Part shown: in pieces, positions 42,144-51,030 of the stretch
Numbering within the stretch: position 1 is the first letter of the stretch
Layout of the letters: each line of letters opens with the position of its first letter
Source: Achromobacter sp. MYb9
GTDB taxonomy: Bacteria; Pseudomonadota; Gammaproteobacteria; Burkholderiales; Burkholderiaceae_B
Direction: 5' to 3'
Assembly: GCF_002975275.1 (NCBI RefSeq)
Contig: NZ_PCOQ01000013.1
Location: 1-64,000 of the forward strand
Length of the DNA: 64,000 nt
Program-made: the position numbers and the translations under genes
Notes under the pieces: generated by a model
Database searches by the model: none
The model's input: the letters and a program-made list of their open reading frames with translations, nothing else
Told to the model about the DNA's origin: nothing

Positions 42144-43079
42144 TCAGGCGGCAGCCCGTTTCGCGCCGCGCAGCGATGACGGATTGACGCCGAACTGCTT
42201 GCGGAACGCGGCGGTGAAATGGCTGGCATTGCTGTAACCGAGATCCGCCGCGACGTGCGCCACCGATAAGCGGCCACGCAGCAGCAGCGCTTGTGCCTGG
42301 CGCATGCGTTCGGACTGGAAATAGGTATAGACACTGCATCCGTATTGGCGGCGGAACGCCCGCACCAATGTCGGCACGCTCACGCCCGCGTCATCGGCCA
42401 GCGCGGCCAGGCTGGGCGCCCGGCTCAGATCGGCCAGCAGATGTTCGTGCACGCGCGCCATCCGCTGTTGGGCGCTGGCCGACAAGCCGGTCAAGGGCCG
42501 CGAGCATGATTCCAGGAACAGACTCACCAGCATCAATGCCTGGGCTTGCATCCACAGCCCGTGACGGCTTGCCGTGCCTTTGCCGGAAAGGGTCTGCGCC
42601 AACAGATGCGCCGTGCTTTGCAGTTCGGCGCCGCCATGGCCGTGCAGGAAGCAGGCCGACGAGGCCAGGCCGCTTGCCAGGCTGCCGTCCACATCGTGGG
42701 TCCAGCGCTTGAGGACATCCGGCCGGACCATGACGGTCACGTTGTCCAGCCGGCCTTCCTGGCAGTAATGCCCGCGCCGTCCGGGGCCGTAGCTGATGCT
42801 GCCCATGCCTTCGCTTACGGCGAATTCCCGGCCGCCTTCCCAACGCTCGAAGTGGCAGGCGGCGCGGCCGTGCATGCGGCTGTTGAAGCTGAAGTGGACG
42901 TAATCGCTGTCGTCCTGCAAGGGAATGTCCAGCGTTTCGTTGAAGGCGCTGCGCCAATAGACCAGTTGCGCGCCTTCCTGCAGCGGCACGCGGGTGATGT
43001 GGCAGATGCTGCCGGGGCCAAGACGCAACACCGACGTGTCGGTGACAACGCGGGACAGCGGGATCATGCCGGAACTCAT
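42144..43079 (-). CDS. AraC-type regulator of siderophore uptake (PchR/AlcR-like)
   Basis: A 311-residue AraC protein from the ATG at 43079; other ATGs follow within 12 bases. The N-terminal ligand domain has an iron/siderophore-type pattern (SFNSRMHG, GHYCQEGRLDNVTVMVRPDV). The C-terminal double helix-turn-helix reads SLAALADDAGVSVPTLVRAF, then VAADLGYSNASHFTAAFRKQ, FGVNPSSLR. PchR and AlcR regulators of this type activate siderophore genes on binding the ferric siderophore. It is divergent from a receptor operon. Direct repeats and a Fur box lie in the shared 160-base region. Confidence 0.85.
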   Translation of the reverse strand: MSSGMIPLSRVVTDTSVLRLGPGSICHITRVPLQEGAQLVYWRSAFNETLDIPLQDDSDYVHFSFNSRMHGRAACHFERWEGGREFAVSEGMGSISYGPGRRGHYCQEGRLDNVTVMVRPDVLKRWTHDVDGSLASGLASSACFLHGHGGAELQSTAHLLAQTLSGKGTASRHGLWMQAQALMLVSLFLESCSRPLTGLSASAQQRMARVHEHLLADLSRAPSLAALADDAGVSVPTLVRAFRRQYGCSVYTYFQSERMRQAQALLLRGRLSVAHVAADLGYSNASHFTAAFRKQFGVNPSSLRGAKRAAA

Positions 43080-43100
43080 GGCGGTTCGCACCAGATAAGG

Positions 43101-43135
43101 TGATCCGATCGGGGGAGTTGATCCGATTCGGGTGG
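43101..43135. promoter_or_regulatory. Direct repeats, likely AraC-regulator box
   Basis: TGATCCGAT occurs at 43101-43109 and again at 43119-43127, an 18-bp period, each followed by a CGGG-like tail. Tandem direct repeats are the normal binding form for PchR/AlcR-type AraC proteins. The pair sits 22 bases before the regulator start and about 100 before the receptor gene. An inverted, imperfect version lies at about 43204-43226. Confidence 0.5.
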
Positions 43136-43139
43136 AAAT

Positions 43140-43168
43140 ACAAATGGAAATCATTATCATCCATTTGT
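43140..43168. promoter_or_regulatory. Fur box nested in a 29-bp palindrome
   Basis: ACAAATGGA (43140-43148) and TCCATTTGT (43160-43168) are perfect inverted arms around AATCATTATCA. The central GGAAATCATTATCATCC strongly fits the Fur consensus GATAATGATAATCATTATC. It lies between the AraC gene and the receptor operon and predicts iron repression of both. Confidence 0.75.
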
Positions 43169-43239
43169 GTTGACCCTGCAAATACGGCCCGGCCAGCCGT
43201 ATCCGACCCGAATCCCCCGATCATCCTGAAAGGCCCCCA

Positions 43240-45336
43240 ATGCGATTCCCTGCCTTGCCGGCGCTCTCCCTGCCCACGCTGGCGTTGTCTATTGTCCTGC
43301 CCGTCCACGCCCAACCGGTTGGCGAGGCGGCGGCCTTGCCCGCCATCACCGTGCATGCGCGCGGTACCGGCGAGACCGATAAAGACCTGCCGTACACCGT
43401 CAATGTCATGGACGGCATCACGCTTGAAGAACGCCGCATGCTCAATGTGGAGCAGGTGCTGCGGGCCACGCCCGGCGTGAACGTCAATTCCTCCGGCGGC
43501 GCCAACGTATCCACGATTTATATCCGTGGCGTCGGCGCGCTCTATCCCATGAGCATGGACGACAGCTCGGTGGCGTTGAACGTCGACGGCAGCCCCCTCT
43601 CGACGCGCCACATCTCCATCGGAACGCTGGACGTCGATCAGATCGAGGTGCTGAAAGGGCCGCAAGGCACGCTGTTCGGCGGCATGGGCGAGGCCGGCGC
43701 CGTCAACCTGACCACGCGCCGCCCGACCCGTGAGTGGGAAGGCTACGCCCGCGCCGAGTATGGCCAAGAGCGCCAGTTCCTGACCGAGGCGGCTGTCGGC
43801 GGTCCGCTGACCGACAAGCTTGCGGGCCGCTTCGCGATACGCGCGGGCGGCTCCGACCACTGGATCGAAAACGCCCGCAACGACCGGCCGCTTTCCAAGC
43901 CGCGGGACGTGGCCTTTCGGGGTAGCCTGCTTTTGGACATCACCGCGCGCACCAGCGCGTTGGTCTCGGCCGAACGCCATCAGATCCGGCACCTGGGCGA
44001 GCAACTGGTGTTGATGCCCTACGGCCGGCCCCCGACGGTGGATATGGACCCATCGTTGCTGGACGACGCGAAGAAAACCGTCGAACGCTACACCCTTCAG
44101 GCCGATCATCGTTTCGACGGCGCCAAGCTGACGGCAACATCCGCCTACACCGATAGCTACAACATCGGCCCCGTGGTCTACGACCGCCGTCTGCAGACCG
44201 CCATGGGGCGCGGTTCCAGCGAGTTCTGGAACGTCGACGAAGCCCGTGAACATCTGTTCACGCAGGATCTGCGCCTGGCCTCGCTGCCTGGCGCCGACGT
44301 CTTCTGGGTGACGGGATTGTCGTATTCCCACGCCACGCGCGCCTACGACACGCCGCGCAATACCTACGGCGAGGCCAGCGCCAAGTACCGCGATTTCGAC
44401 ACGGACCGGTATGGCGTCTATGGAGAAATGACCTATCCCATCGCCGAGCAGTGGAAGCTGACCACAGGGCTGCGTCAGTCATGGGTGAAGAAGACATATG
44501 CCGGCGAGTACCACGGCGAGGGTAGCGTCCAGACAGACCACCGCAAGCTCGACGACAGCTTCACCACCGGCCGCATCGCGCTTGCGTATGCGCTCACATC
44601 CGAAACGACGGTGTATGGCAGTTATGGCCGCGGCTACAACCCGGCCGGCTTCAACGACTATGCTGCGCAGCCAGCGGACAGCGCGCCGTATAAAGCCGCC
44701 GAAACCAACTCCTATGAACTCGGCTTCAAGTTTCTGAGCGCCGACGGACGCTACGGCTTGAATGGGTCCGTCTATTTGAACCAGGTGCGCAACAACCACT
44801 TGCTGTCTTATGACTCGGCAACGTATGTCGTCAGCGCGCTCAACGCCGACACGCGCAGCAAGGGGGCGGAGCTTCAGGGCAACGTCCGGCTGGACAACGG
44901 CCTGGGCTTCACGGCGGGCTTGAGCTACATCGATGCCAAGATCATGACAACCGTGTCAGGCATTGGCGATGGCGACGTGCAAGCCGGCAACCGCGTGCCG
45001 GACGTCTCGCGCTGGAGCGGCACGCTGGGCGTTACGTACCGCCGCGCCATGCCCGCCTTCATGGGGCTGTCGGCGCCGGTGCTGAATGCCCGGCTGGACT
45101 ACCAGTATGTCGGCAAGCGCGCCGCCGACCCGCAGAACCACTTTGATCTGGACGACTACCACTTGCTGAATGCCCGCTTGGGGCTGGCCAACGGGCGCGC
45201 CGAATACTACGTCTGGGGCAGCAATCTGTTGAACCAGCAGTATGACCTTTATGGGTATTTCGCGCCGCCCAGCGTGGCCTATGGCGTACCCGCCCGCGGC
45301 CGCACGCTGGGCGTCGGCGTGTCGTACACCTTCTGA
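43240..45336 (+). CDS. TonB-dependent siderophore receptor (FyuA-like)
   Basis: A 698-residue outer-membrane receptor, GAAAGG before the ATG. A signal peptide ends LPVHAQ. The plug holds DLPYTVNVMDGITLEERRML, then LRATPGVNVNSSGGANVSTI, IRGVGALYP and IEVLKGPQGTLFGGMGEAGA, which is the FyuA/yersiniabactin receptor type. The barrel ends in GVSYTF. The operon has importers but no biosynthesis genes. The ligand is therefore likely a xenosiderophore of the yersiniabactin/pyochelin class. This is inferred, not proved. Confidence 0.85.
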   Translation: MRFPALPALSLPTLALSIVLPVHAQPVGEAAALPAITVHARGTGETDKDLPYTVNVMDGITLEERRMLNVEQVLRATPGVNVNSSGGANVSTIYIRGVGALYPMSMDDSSVALNVDGSPLSTRHISIGTLDVDQIEVLKGPQGTLFGGMGEAGAVNLTTRRPTREWEGYARAEYGQERQFLTEAAVGGPLTDKLAGRFAIRAGGSDHWIENARNDRPLSKPRDVAFRGSLLLDITARTSALVSAERHQIRHLGEQLVLMPYGRPPTVDMDPSLLDDAKKTVERYTLQADHRFDGAKLTATSAYTDSYNIGPVVYDRRLQTAMGRGSSEFWNVDEAREHLFTQDLRLASLPGADVFWVTGLSYSHATRAYDTPRNTYGEASAKYRDFDTDRYGVYGEMTYPIAEQWKLTTGLRQSWVKKTYAGEYHGEGSVQTDHRKLDDSFTTGRIALAYALTSETTVYGSYGRGYNPAGFNDYAAQPADSAPYKAAETNSYELGFKFLSADGRYGLNGSVYLNQVRNNHLLSYDSATYVVSALNADTRSKGAELQGNVRLDNGLGFTAGLSYIDAKIMTTVSGIGDGDVQAGNRVPDVSRWSGTLGVTYRRAMPAFMGLSAPVLNARLDYQYVGKRAADPQNHFDLDDYHLLNARLGLANGRAEYYVWGSNLLNQQYDLYGYFAPPSVAYGVPARGRTLGVGVSYTF

Positions 45337-45351
45337 CCCTGGAGCCGCATC

Positions 45352-46539
45352 GTGCACCTCCAACGCGCCTGGCGCCTGCTGGCAAGCCTTTACAGCACCC
45401 AGTTCCTGGGTCTGATGTTCTTCGTCGTCGCCATGGCGGCCATCCTGCGCGACCGCGGCGCCAGCCTCGATACCATTGGCCTCGTGTATCTGCTGGGCAT
45501 GGTGTGGCCGCTGAAGGCGCTGTGGGCGCCCTTGATTGACCGCTATGCCATCGGACGGCAGGGCCACTATCGCGGCTGGCTGCTCTTCACCCAAGGCGGC
45601 ATGGTGTTATGCCTGGCGCTGATCGGACTGCTGGACTTGCAGGCCGACTTTGCGCTGATCTATCTGCTGTGCCTGGCGACGTCGCTGTTGTCCGCGACAC
45701 AGGATATCGCCGTTGATGGCCTGGCCTGCCGCCTGCTCACCGCTGCGGACCGCGGGTTTGGAAATGGGCTGCAGATCGGCGGCGGGCTAGTGGGCAACCT
45801 GGTCGGCGGCGGGGCAATGTTGATGCTGTATCCGACCTTCGGATGGACCGGCTGCTGCCTGACGCTGGCGGCCCTGACCGCCTTGTCGTGGCTGCAATTG
45901 CTGCGCTACCGGGAACCCGCATGGCCGCGGCCGGCGCGGCCTGCCGGCTACTCCCGCCTTATCGGGTTCTGGCGCGCGCCGGGGCGCCTGCGTCTGCTGC
46001 TGTTGCTGCTGATCTATCCGGCCGGCAGCGCATTGGCCTATTCGATCGTCATGCCGTCCCTGATCGATGCCGGATGGGGCTTGGAAAGCGTCGGCCTGGT
46101 CGTCAATGTGCTGGGGTCGCTGGCGGGTGTGGCCGGCGCGCTGGTCTATGGCCGCCTGTTGCGGCGCTACTCGCGGCGCCGCGCCATGGTCGTGGCCGCG
46201 CTGCTGCAACTGCTGGGCATCTGCGGCCTGGCGCTGCCTGCGATGGGGTGGGCGTCCGCCGCCATGGCGGGGGCGGCGGTCGTGGCCTACTTCCTGCTCT
46301 ACAACCCGGCCGCGACCGTGCTGGCGACGTTGATGATGGATCAGTCGTCTGCGGCAAGCCCGTCGACCGATTACACCCTGCAGGTCAGTCTGAGCCAGTG
46401 CTTCGTGATGCTGCTGACGTCGGCGGGTGCGATGCTGGCCGCGCGCATCGGCTATGGCGGGGTTGTGGCGGCGGCCGTCGTGCTGGCATTGTTGGCGGCC
46501 GCCGCCAGCTTGCGCTGGACACCTCGGAGCGCCACATGA
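45352..46539 (+). CDS. RhtX/FptX-like MFS siderophore transporter
   Basis: A 395-residue inner-membrane transporter from a GTG at 45352 (TGGAG upstream), about twelve transmembrane segments. It has the AmpG-like RhtX/FptX/YbtX pattern: YSTQFLGLMFFVVAMAAILR, GMVWPLKALWAPLIDRYAIG, and SLLSATQDIAVDGLACRLL. These proteins import siderophores or work beside siderophore ABC exporters. The stop overlaps the start of the next ABC gene (ATGA), so the genes are translationally coupled. It follows the receptor gene by 15 bases. Confidence 0.82.
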   Translation: MHLQRAWRLLASLYSTQFLGLMFFVVAMAAILRDRGASLDTIGLVYLLGMVWPLKALWAPLIDRYAIGRQGHYRGWLLFTQGGMVLCLALIGLLDLQADFALIYLLCLATSLLSATQDIAVDGLACRLLTAADRGFGNGLQIGGGLVGNLVGGGAMLMLYPTFGWTGCCLTLAALTALSWLQLLRYREPAWPRPARPAGYSRLIGFWRAPGRLRLLLLLLIYPAGSALAYSIVMPSLIDAGWGLESVGLVVNVLGSLAGVAGALVYGRLLRRYSRRRAMVVAALLQLLGICGLALPAMGWASAAMAGAAVVAYFLLYNPAATVLATLMMDQSSAASPSTDYTLQVSLSQCFVMLLTSAGAMLAARIGYGGVVAAAVVLALLAAAASLRWTPRSAT

Positions 46540-48272
46540 ACAAGCCGTGGCAGATACTGCGCCCGGTACGCGGCTGCATACGGCGGGCCATGGCCTTGGC
46601 CGTGATCGGCGTACTGTCCAGCATGGCGGCGCTGGCCAGCCTGGCATTGGCGGTCCAGGCCCTGACGCTTGCGCCCGGCGTATTCCCTTGGCGCCAGTTC
46701 GCGGGTGCGCTTCTGTTCACCGTGCTTGCCTACGCGTTGCGCTTGCAGGCGTTCAATCAGTCGCATTACGCCGCCTTTCGCCTGGAGGTCATCCTGCGCA
46801 CGAACCTGGTCGGGCATATTGCGCGTCTCTCGTTTGGCGAGACGCAAGCGCTGGGAAGCAGCGCGCTTGCCAAAGTGGTGCATGACGATGTCCAGGCGCT
46901 GCATACTTTCGTGGCGGACAGCACGCCGCTCTATGCCCGGGCATACGCCATGCCGGCTGCCAGCGCCGTACTGCTGTTCGCGCTGGATTGGCGGCTGGCG
47001 CTGGCCTGCGTCGGCGTGTTGGCGGCAGGGGCATGCGTGTTGTCTCGGGCCATGCGCGGGCGCGACACGATGACGCGCCGCTATCACGAGGCGCGCGAGC
47101 AGGTTAGCGCGGCGGTGGTCGAATACGTCCAGGCCATGCCGGTGGTCCGCACCTTCGATACCGGTCAGACCACGTTCGGCCGCTACCACCAAGCGTTGGA
47201 GCGCTATCTGGCCATGTTGACGCACTGGTATCGCGCAGCCAGCTTTCCCGCGCGCTTTTCCATTGCGCTGCTGGGACCGTTGCCCACGCTGGGCCTGCTG
47301 CTGTGGACCGGAGCCTGGCTGATTACGCAGGGACAGCTGACATTTCCCACCTGGCTGGCTGCATTGCTGTTCGGGATGGGGATGGCCGAGGCCATGTTCC
47401 CGATGATGTCGCTGGCCCACATGATCGACCGGGCCAAACTCAGCGTCGCCCGGATCCAGCAGGTGATGGACATCGCCCCTTTGCCGCCGGCGCTCGCGCC
47501 GGACAAGCGTCCCGCGGACAGCTCGGTCAGGTGCAACGGCGTGACGTTTTCCTACGACGGCAAGCGGGCGCTTGATGACCTTACCTTCACCGCCCAGGCC
47601 GGGCGGATCACGGCCCTGGTGGGGCCATCCGGCGCGGGCAAGAGCACCGTGGCGCGCCTTATTGCGCGCTTCTGGGATGTCGATGCCGGCAGCGTGACCA
47701 TCGGCGGCGTCGACGTGCGCGACATGGCACGCGACGTGCTGTTCGAACACGTCGCCTTTGTTTTCCAGGACACTTTCCTGTTCTCGGGCAGCGTCGCCGA
47801 GAACATCGCCATGGGTCGGCCCGATGCTGCCCGCGCGGATATCGAGGCCGCCGCAACCGCCGCGCAAGCCCATGACTTCATCGCGGCGCTGCCCGAGGGG
47901 TACGACACCGTATTGCGCGAAGGGGGCAAGAACCTCTCGGGCGGCCAGCGCCAGCGCCTGACGATCGCCCGCGCCATCCTCATGAACCGGCCGATTCTTG
48001 TACTGGACGAAGCCACCTCCGCGACCGATCCCGAGAACGAGCGTGCCGTCGGTGCCGCGCTGGCCGGGTTGATGCGCGGCAAGACCGTCATCATGGTCGC
48101 GCATCGCCTGAACGCCGTCCGCCACGCCGACCAGATCCTGGTCCTGGACCACGGCCGTCTGGCCGAGAGCGGCACGCACGAGGGATTGATCGCCGAGGGC
48201 GGCCTCTATGCCCGTCTGTGGAGCAACCACGAACGCGCCCGCCTCTGGACCTTGGGAGAACACCAGCCATGA
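46536..48272 (+). CDS. ABC half-transporter, siderophore type (YbtP/IrtA-like)
   Basis: A 578-residue fused membrane-ATPase subunit (half-transporter) started at the ATG at 46536. Six transmembrane segments occupy about residues 15-300. The ATPase has Walker A GPSGAGKST (about 362), signature LSGGQRQRLTIARAI (about 466), Walker B PILVLDEATSATDP and switch His MVAHRLNA. The pairing with the next gene and the neighbour MFS protein matches the YbtPQ/IrtAB class. These have an exporter fold but import ferric siderophores. Direction cannot be proved from sequence. Confidence 0.83.
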   Translation: MNKPWQILRPVRGCIRRAMALAVIGVLSSMAALASLALAVQALTLAPGVFPWRQFAGALLFTVLAYALRLQAFNQSHYAAFRLEVILRTNLVGHIARLSFGETQALGSSALAKVVHDDVQALHTFVADSTPLYARAYAMPAASAVLLFALDWRLALACVGVLAAGACVLSRAMRGRDTMTRRYHEAREQVSAAVVEYVQAMPVVRTFDTGQTTFGRYHQALERYLAMLTHWYRAASFPARFSIALLGPLPTLGLLLWTGAWLITQGQLTFPTWLAALLFGMGMAEAMFPMMSLAHMIDRAKLSVARIQQVMDIAPLPPALAPDKRPADSSVRCNGVTFSYDGKRALDDLTFTAQAGRITALVGPSGAGKSTVARLIARFWDVDAGSVTIGGVDVRDMARDVLFEHVAFVFQDTFLFSGSVAENIAMGRPDAARADIEAAATAAQAHDFIAALPEGYDTVLREGGKNLSGGQRQRLTIARAILMNRPILVLDEATSATDPENERAVGAALAGLMRGKTVIMVAHRLNAVRHADQILVLDHGRLAESGTHEGLIAEGGLYARLWSNHERARLWTLGEHQP

Positions 48273-50095
48273 GTCACCACCCGGCCACGTGGCCCGAAAC
48301 CTATCGCCGCCTGATGCGCAGCGCCGGCCCGCAGGCTGGCCGCCTGCGCGCGAGCCTTGCGCGACTGCTGGCGGCCGCGATGCTGCAAGGCATGGCGCTT
48401 GCCTGCATCGCGCCGCTTTTCGTTGCCGTCGCCCATGGCGCGCCGTGGCGCACGCTGGCAAGCTGGCTCACGGCCTTTTCCCTATTGGCGTTGGGCGCAA
48501 CAGTTGTGCGTTGGCGCGCTCAAGGGTTCGATTACCAAGGCCATATGGCGGCCGCTTCGCATGACCTGCGTATCCGTCTGGGGCAGCAGCTCCGGCGTAT
48601 GCCGCTGGAGGCCTTGCAGGCCCACCGCACGGGCGACATCGCCGCCAAGCTGCTTGGCGGCGTCGATGAACAGATGAACTACGTGTTGACGGTGGTGAAC
48701 CTCATCCTGGGGGCAGTGGTGACACCGGCGGTGACGGCCTTGGCGCTGTTGGCGCTGGATTGGCGCATTGGCGTGGCGCTACTGCTGGTGTTTCCCGCGA
48801 TCCTTCCGCTTTACCGCTGGCGCCGGCCGGCGATGGACCAGGGCATGAAAGCGGCGGGACTGGCGAACGAAGCCCTGAGCGCCGAACTGCTGGAGTATAT
48901 GCAGGGCGTTCCGGTTTGCATGGCGACCGGGCGCGCCGGCGTCGAAAACCAGCGCTTGCGCCATCGCTTCGAAGTGGTGGAGCGCGTGCAGCGCGACGCC
49001 CACCGCCGTGGGGCCAAACCCGATCTGATGATTGCCAGCGTGATCGAACTGGGTCTGCTCGGTATTCTGGCCTGCGGGGCGTTCTGGGTGGCCCAAGGCA
49101 GCCTGGACGCCGCGTTGTTGGCGGCCGTGCTGGTACTGGTGGTGCGCTTTGCCGAGCCGATGGCGACCTTCGTGTCGTTCACCGCCATTTTCGCGCTGAT
49201 CGAAGCCGCGCTCGCGCGCGTCGAGGCACTGCTGTCGGTCGCGCCGCTGCCGCAATGGCCTGTTGCCGGCGATGCGCCGCGTGACGCCGCTATCCGCGTC
49301 GAGGGCATGACTTTCCACTATGCGGGTACCAAGACGCCCGCCTTGCGCGGTATGGACCTGCGTTTGCCGGCGCGCGGCCTGACCGCGCTGGTGGGCCCCT
49401 CTGGCTCCGGCAAGACGACGCTCACGCGCTTGCTCATGCGGCACGCCGATCCCCAGGCCGGCGCCATCATGATCGGCGGGGTCGACCTGCGCCGAATGCC
49501 GCCTGCGGAAATCAACGGTCTTGTGTCCACGGTGTTCCAGGACGTGCATCTTTTCGACGATACGGTGCTTGCCAACATCGGCATGGCGCGACCACATGCC
49601 AGCGACGCGGATATCCGCGCAGCGGCGCGTGCCGCGTATTGCCTGGACTTTGTCGAACGTCTTCCGCAAGGTTGGCAGACCCGTCTGGGCGAAGCGGGCA
49701 GCCGGCTGTCGGGCGGCGAACGCCAACGCTTGTCCATTGCGCGCGCCATCCTGAAGGACGCACCCATCGTGATCCTGGACGAACCTACGGCCGCCCTGGA
49801 CACCGAAAGCGAGTTGGCGGTCCAATCGGCCATCGATGCGCTGGTGCGGGAACGCAGCGTCATCGTCATCGCCCACCGCCTCTCGACCATCGTCGCCGCC
49901 GACAATATCCTTGTCTTTGAAGATGGCAGCATTACGCAGTCGGGAACGCACGCCGACCTGCTGCGGGTCCAGGGCCGCTATCGCGCCATGTGGATGGCGC
50001 AGGAAGCCGTTCTAAGTAAATTCCCGATTCCCGAGCCTCAACAGTCAGGAGCGTTTCATGACGACACGGGAACGGCATCGGGTCCGTCTGTTTGA
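48269..50095 (+). CDS. ABC half-transporter, siderophore type (YbtQ/IrtB-like)
   Basis: A 608-residue fused half-transporter that overlaps the previous gene by 4 bases (ATGA). It holds six transmembrane segments and an ATPase with Walker A GPSGSGKTT (about 376), signature LSGGERQRLSIARAI (about 479), Walker B VILDEPTAALDTESE and IAHRLSTI. It probably forms a heterodimer with the upstream half. The C-terminal 25 residues (SKFPIPEPQQSGAFHDDTG and on) extend past the usual end and overlap the start of a small gene at 50058. Confidence 0.83.
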   Translation: MSHHPATWPETYRRLMRSAGPQAGRLRASLARLLAAAMLQGMALACIAPLFVAVAHGAPWRTLASWLTAFSLLALGATVVRWRAQGFDYQGHMAAASHDLRIRLGQQLRRMPLEALQAHRTGDIAAKLLGGVDEQMNYVLTVVNLILGAVVTPAVTALALLALDWRIGVALLLVFPAILPLYRWRRPAMDQGMKAAGLANEALSAELLEYMQGVPVCMATGRAGVENQRLRHRFEVVERVQRDAHRRGAKPDLMIASVIELGLLGILACGAFWVAQGSLDAALLAAVLVLVVRFAEPMATFVSFTAIFALIEAALARVEALLSVAPLPQWPVAGDAPRDAAIRVEGMTFHYAGTKTPALRGMDLRLPARGLTALVGPSGSGKTTLTRLLMRHADPQAGAIMIGGVDLRRMPPAEINGLVSTVFQDVHLFDDTVLANIGMARPHASDADIRAAARAAYCLDFVERLPQGWQTRLGEAGSRLSGGERQRLSIARAILKDAPIVILDEPTAALDTESELAVQSAIDALVRERSVIVIAHRLSTIVAADNILVFEDGSITQSGTHADLLRVQGRYRAMWMAQEAVLSKFPIPEPQQSGAFHDDTGTASGPSV

Positions 50096-50210
50096 CGATA
50101 CCGTCTTCCATGGCGAGGTTGTCGCGTCGCTGGCGGCGCCCAACGAGCGGCGCGACGCAGAAAAGGGCGCCATCGCCGAGCTTCGGGTGCTGGGTTTCCT
50201 GGAAGACTGA
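50058..50210 (+). CDS. Small 50-residue protein, unknown
   Basis: An ATG with AGGAG 6 bases upstream opens a 50-codon frame ending at TGA, starting inside the end of the second ABC gene (38-base overlap). The product is charged and soluble: it begins MTTRERHRVRLFDDTVFHGE and ends IAELRVLGFLED. I do not recognise a family. Its place as the fifth gene of the siderophore uptake operon, its proper ribosome site and its overlap argue for a real gene, perhaps a small accessory or regulatory protein of the ABC pair. It is easily missed because of its size. Confidence 0.5.
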   Translation: MTTRERHRVRLFDDTVFHGEVVASLAAPNERRDAEKGAIAELRVLGFLED

Positions 50211-50225
50211 AACCCTTAAGGCGCG

Positions 50226-50801
50226 TCAGACGGCTGCCGCCGCCGTCAGGTGCTGGTACAGGATCAGCGAGCCGATCCCGATGAGCGCGAGTCCCCCCAG
50301 TATCTCGGCCCGTTTTCCGGCCACGCTACCCAGCGCCCGTCCCAGCATCACGCCGATCGTCACCATCAAGGTGGTGGCAAGACCGATCGCGACGGCGGCC
50401 ACAGCGATGTTCACGTCCACGAACGCCAGGCCGACGCCCACCGCCATGGCGTCGATGCTGGTGGCGAAGCCGGTTGCGGCCAGCAGCCAGAAGGAATGGC
50501 GGGAGACGGGCGGCGCGTCCTCCTCGTCTTCCTTGAAGGCGTTGCGGATCATCAGCAAACCGAGAATACAGAGCATCGCGAAGGCGATCCAATGGTCCCA
50601 GTCGGCCACGAATTTCGCCGCGACGGAACCGAGCCCCCAGCCGATCACAGGCGTGATCCCTTCGATCACGCCGAAGATGATGCCGGTGCGCAGCGCTTCC
50701 GGCAGGCGGGGCTTGTGCAGGGCGGCGCCTTTGCTGATGGCGGCCGCGAACGCGTCCGTCGACATGGCGAACGCGAGGACGATGATGGAGAGGGCATTCA
50801 T
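50226..50801 (-). CDS. mntP: Manganese efflux pump MntP
   Basis: A 191-residue inner-membrane protein with six transmembrane helices, started at the ATG at 50801. The paired DUF204 motifs are [17 protein letters not shown] in helix 1 and [18 protein letters not shown] in helix 4, whose Asp residues carry Mn(II). E. coli MntP is nearly the same size. The 5' leader carries a yybP-ykoY manganese riboswitch, which supports the substrate directly. Confidence 0.93.
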   Translation of the reverse strand: MNALSIIVLAFAMSTDAFAAAISKGAALHKPRLPEALRTGIIFGVIEGITPVIGWGLGSVAAKFVADWDHWIAFAMLCILGLLMIRNAFKEDEEDAPPVSRHSFWLLAATGFATSIDAMAVGVGLAFVDVNIAVAAVAIGLATTLMVTIGVMLGRALGSVAGKRAEILGGLALIGIGSLILYQHLTAAAAV

Positions 50802-50849
50802 GGAGTATGGGGTCCAACCGGGCGAGAACGGCACAGACCCCCCACACCG

Positions 50850-50985
50850 CCCAGCGTCGTGTGAAAAGTCCGTGGTCTCGCCAAGCGCGAATGCTGCTTA
50901 CGCCATGGCCGGCTAGGCCAAGAATGTTGACGCAAGCCCTTTCAGACCGGGCTGAAAGGCGGCTACTCCCCAAAGAGATGACGAA
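50850..50985 (-). promoter_or_regulatory. yybP-ykoY manganese riboswitch upstream of mntP
   Basis: On the minus strand the leader holds CTTTGGGGAGTAGCC (ending about 50962), the conserved entry loop of the yybP-ykoY element. About 90 bases later comes TTGGCGAGACCACGG, with the conserved GCGAGACC of the second loop. Both together, in order and on the coding strand of an mntP gene, are diagnostic. Mn(II) binding would raise mntP expression. The exact ends of the aptamer are approximate. Confidence 0.85.
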
Positions 50986-51030
50986 GTCTAGCAGAGCTGC
51001 CTGAAGGACGCGTGACAGTCCTGGAGGCGA

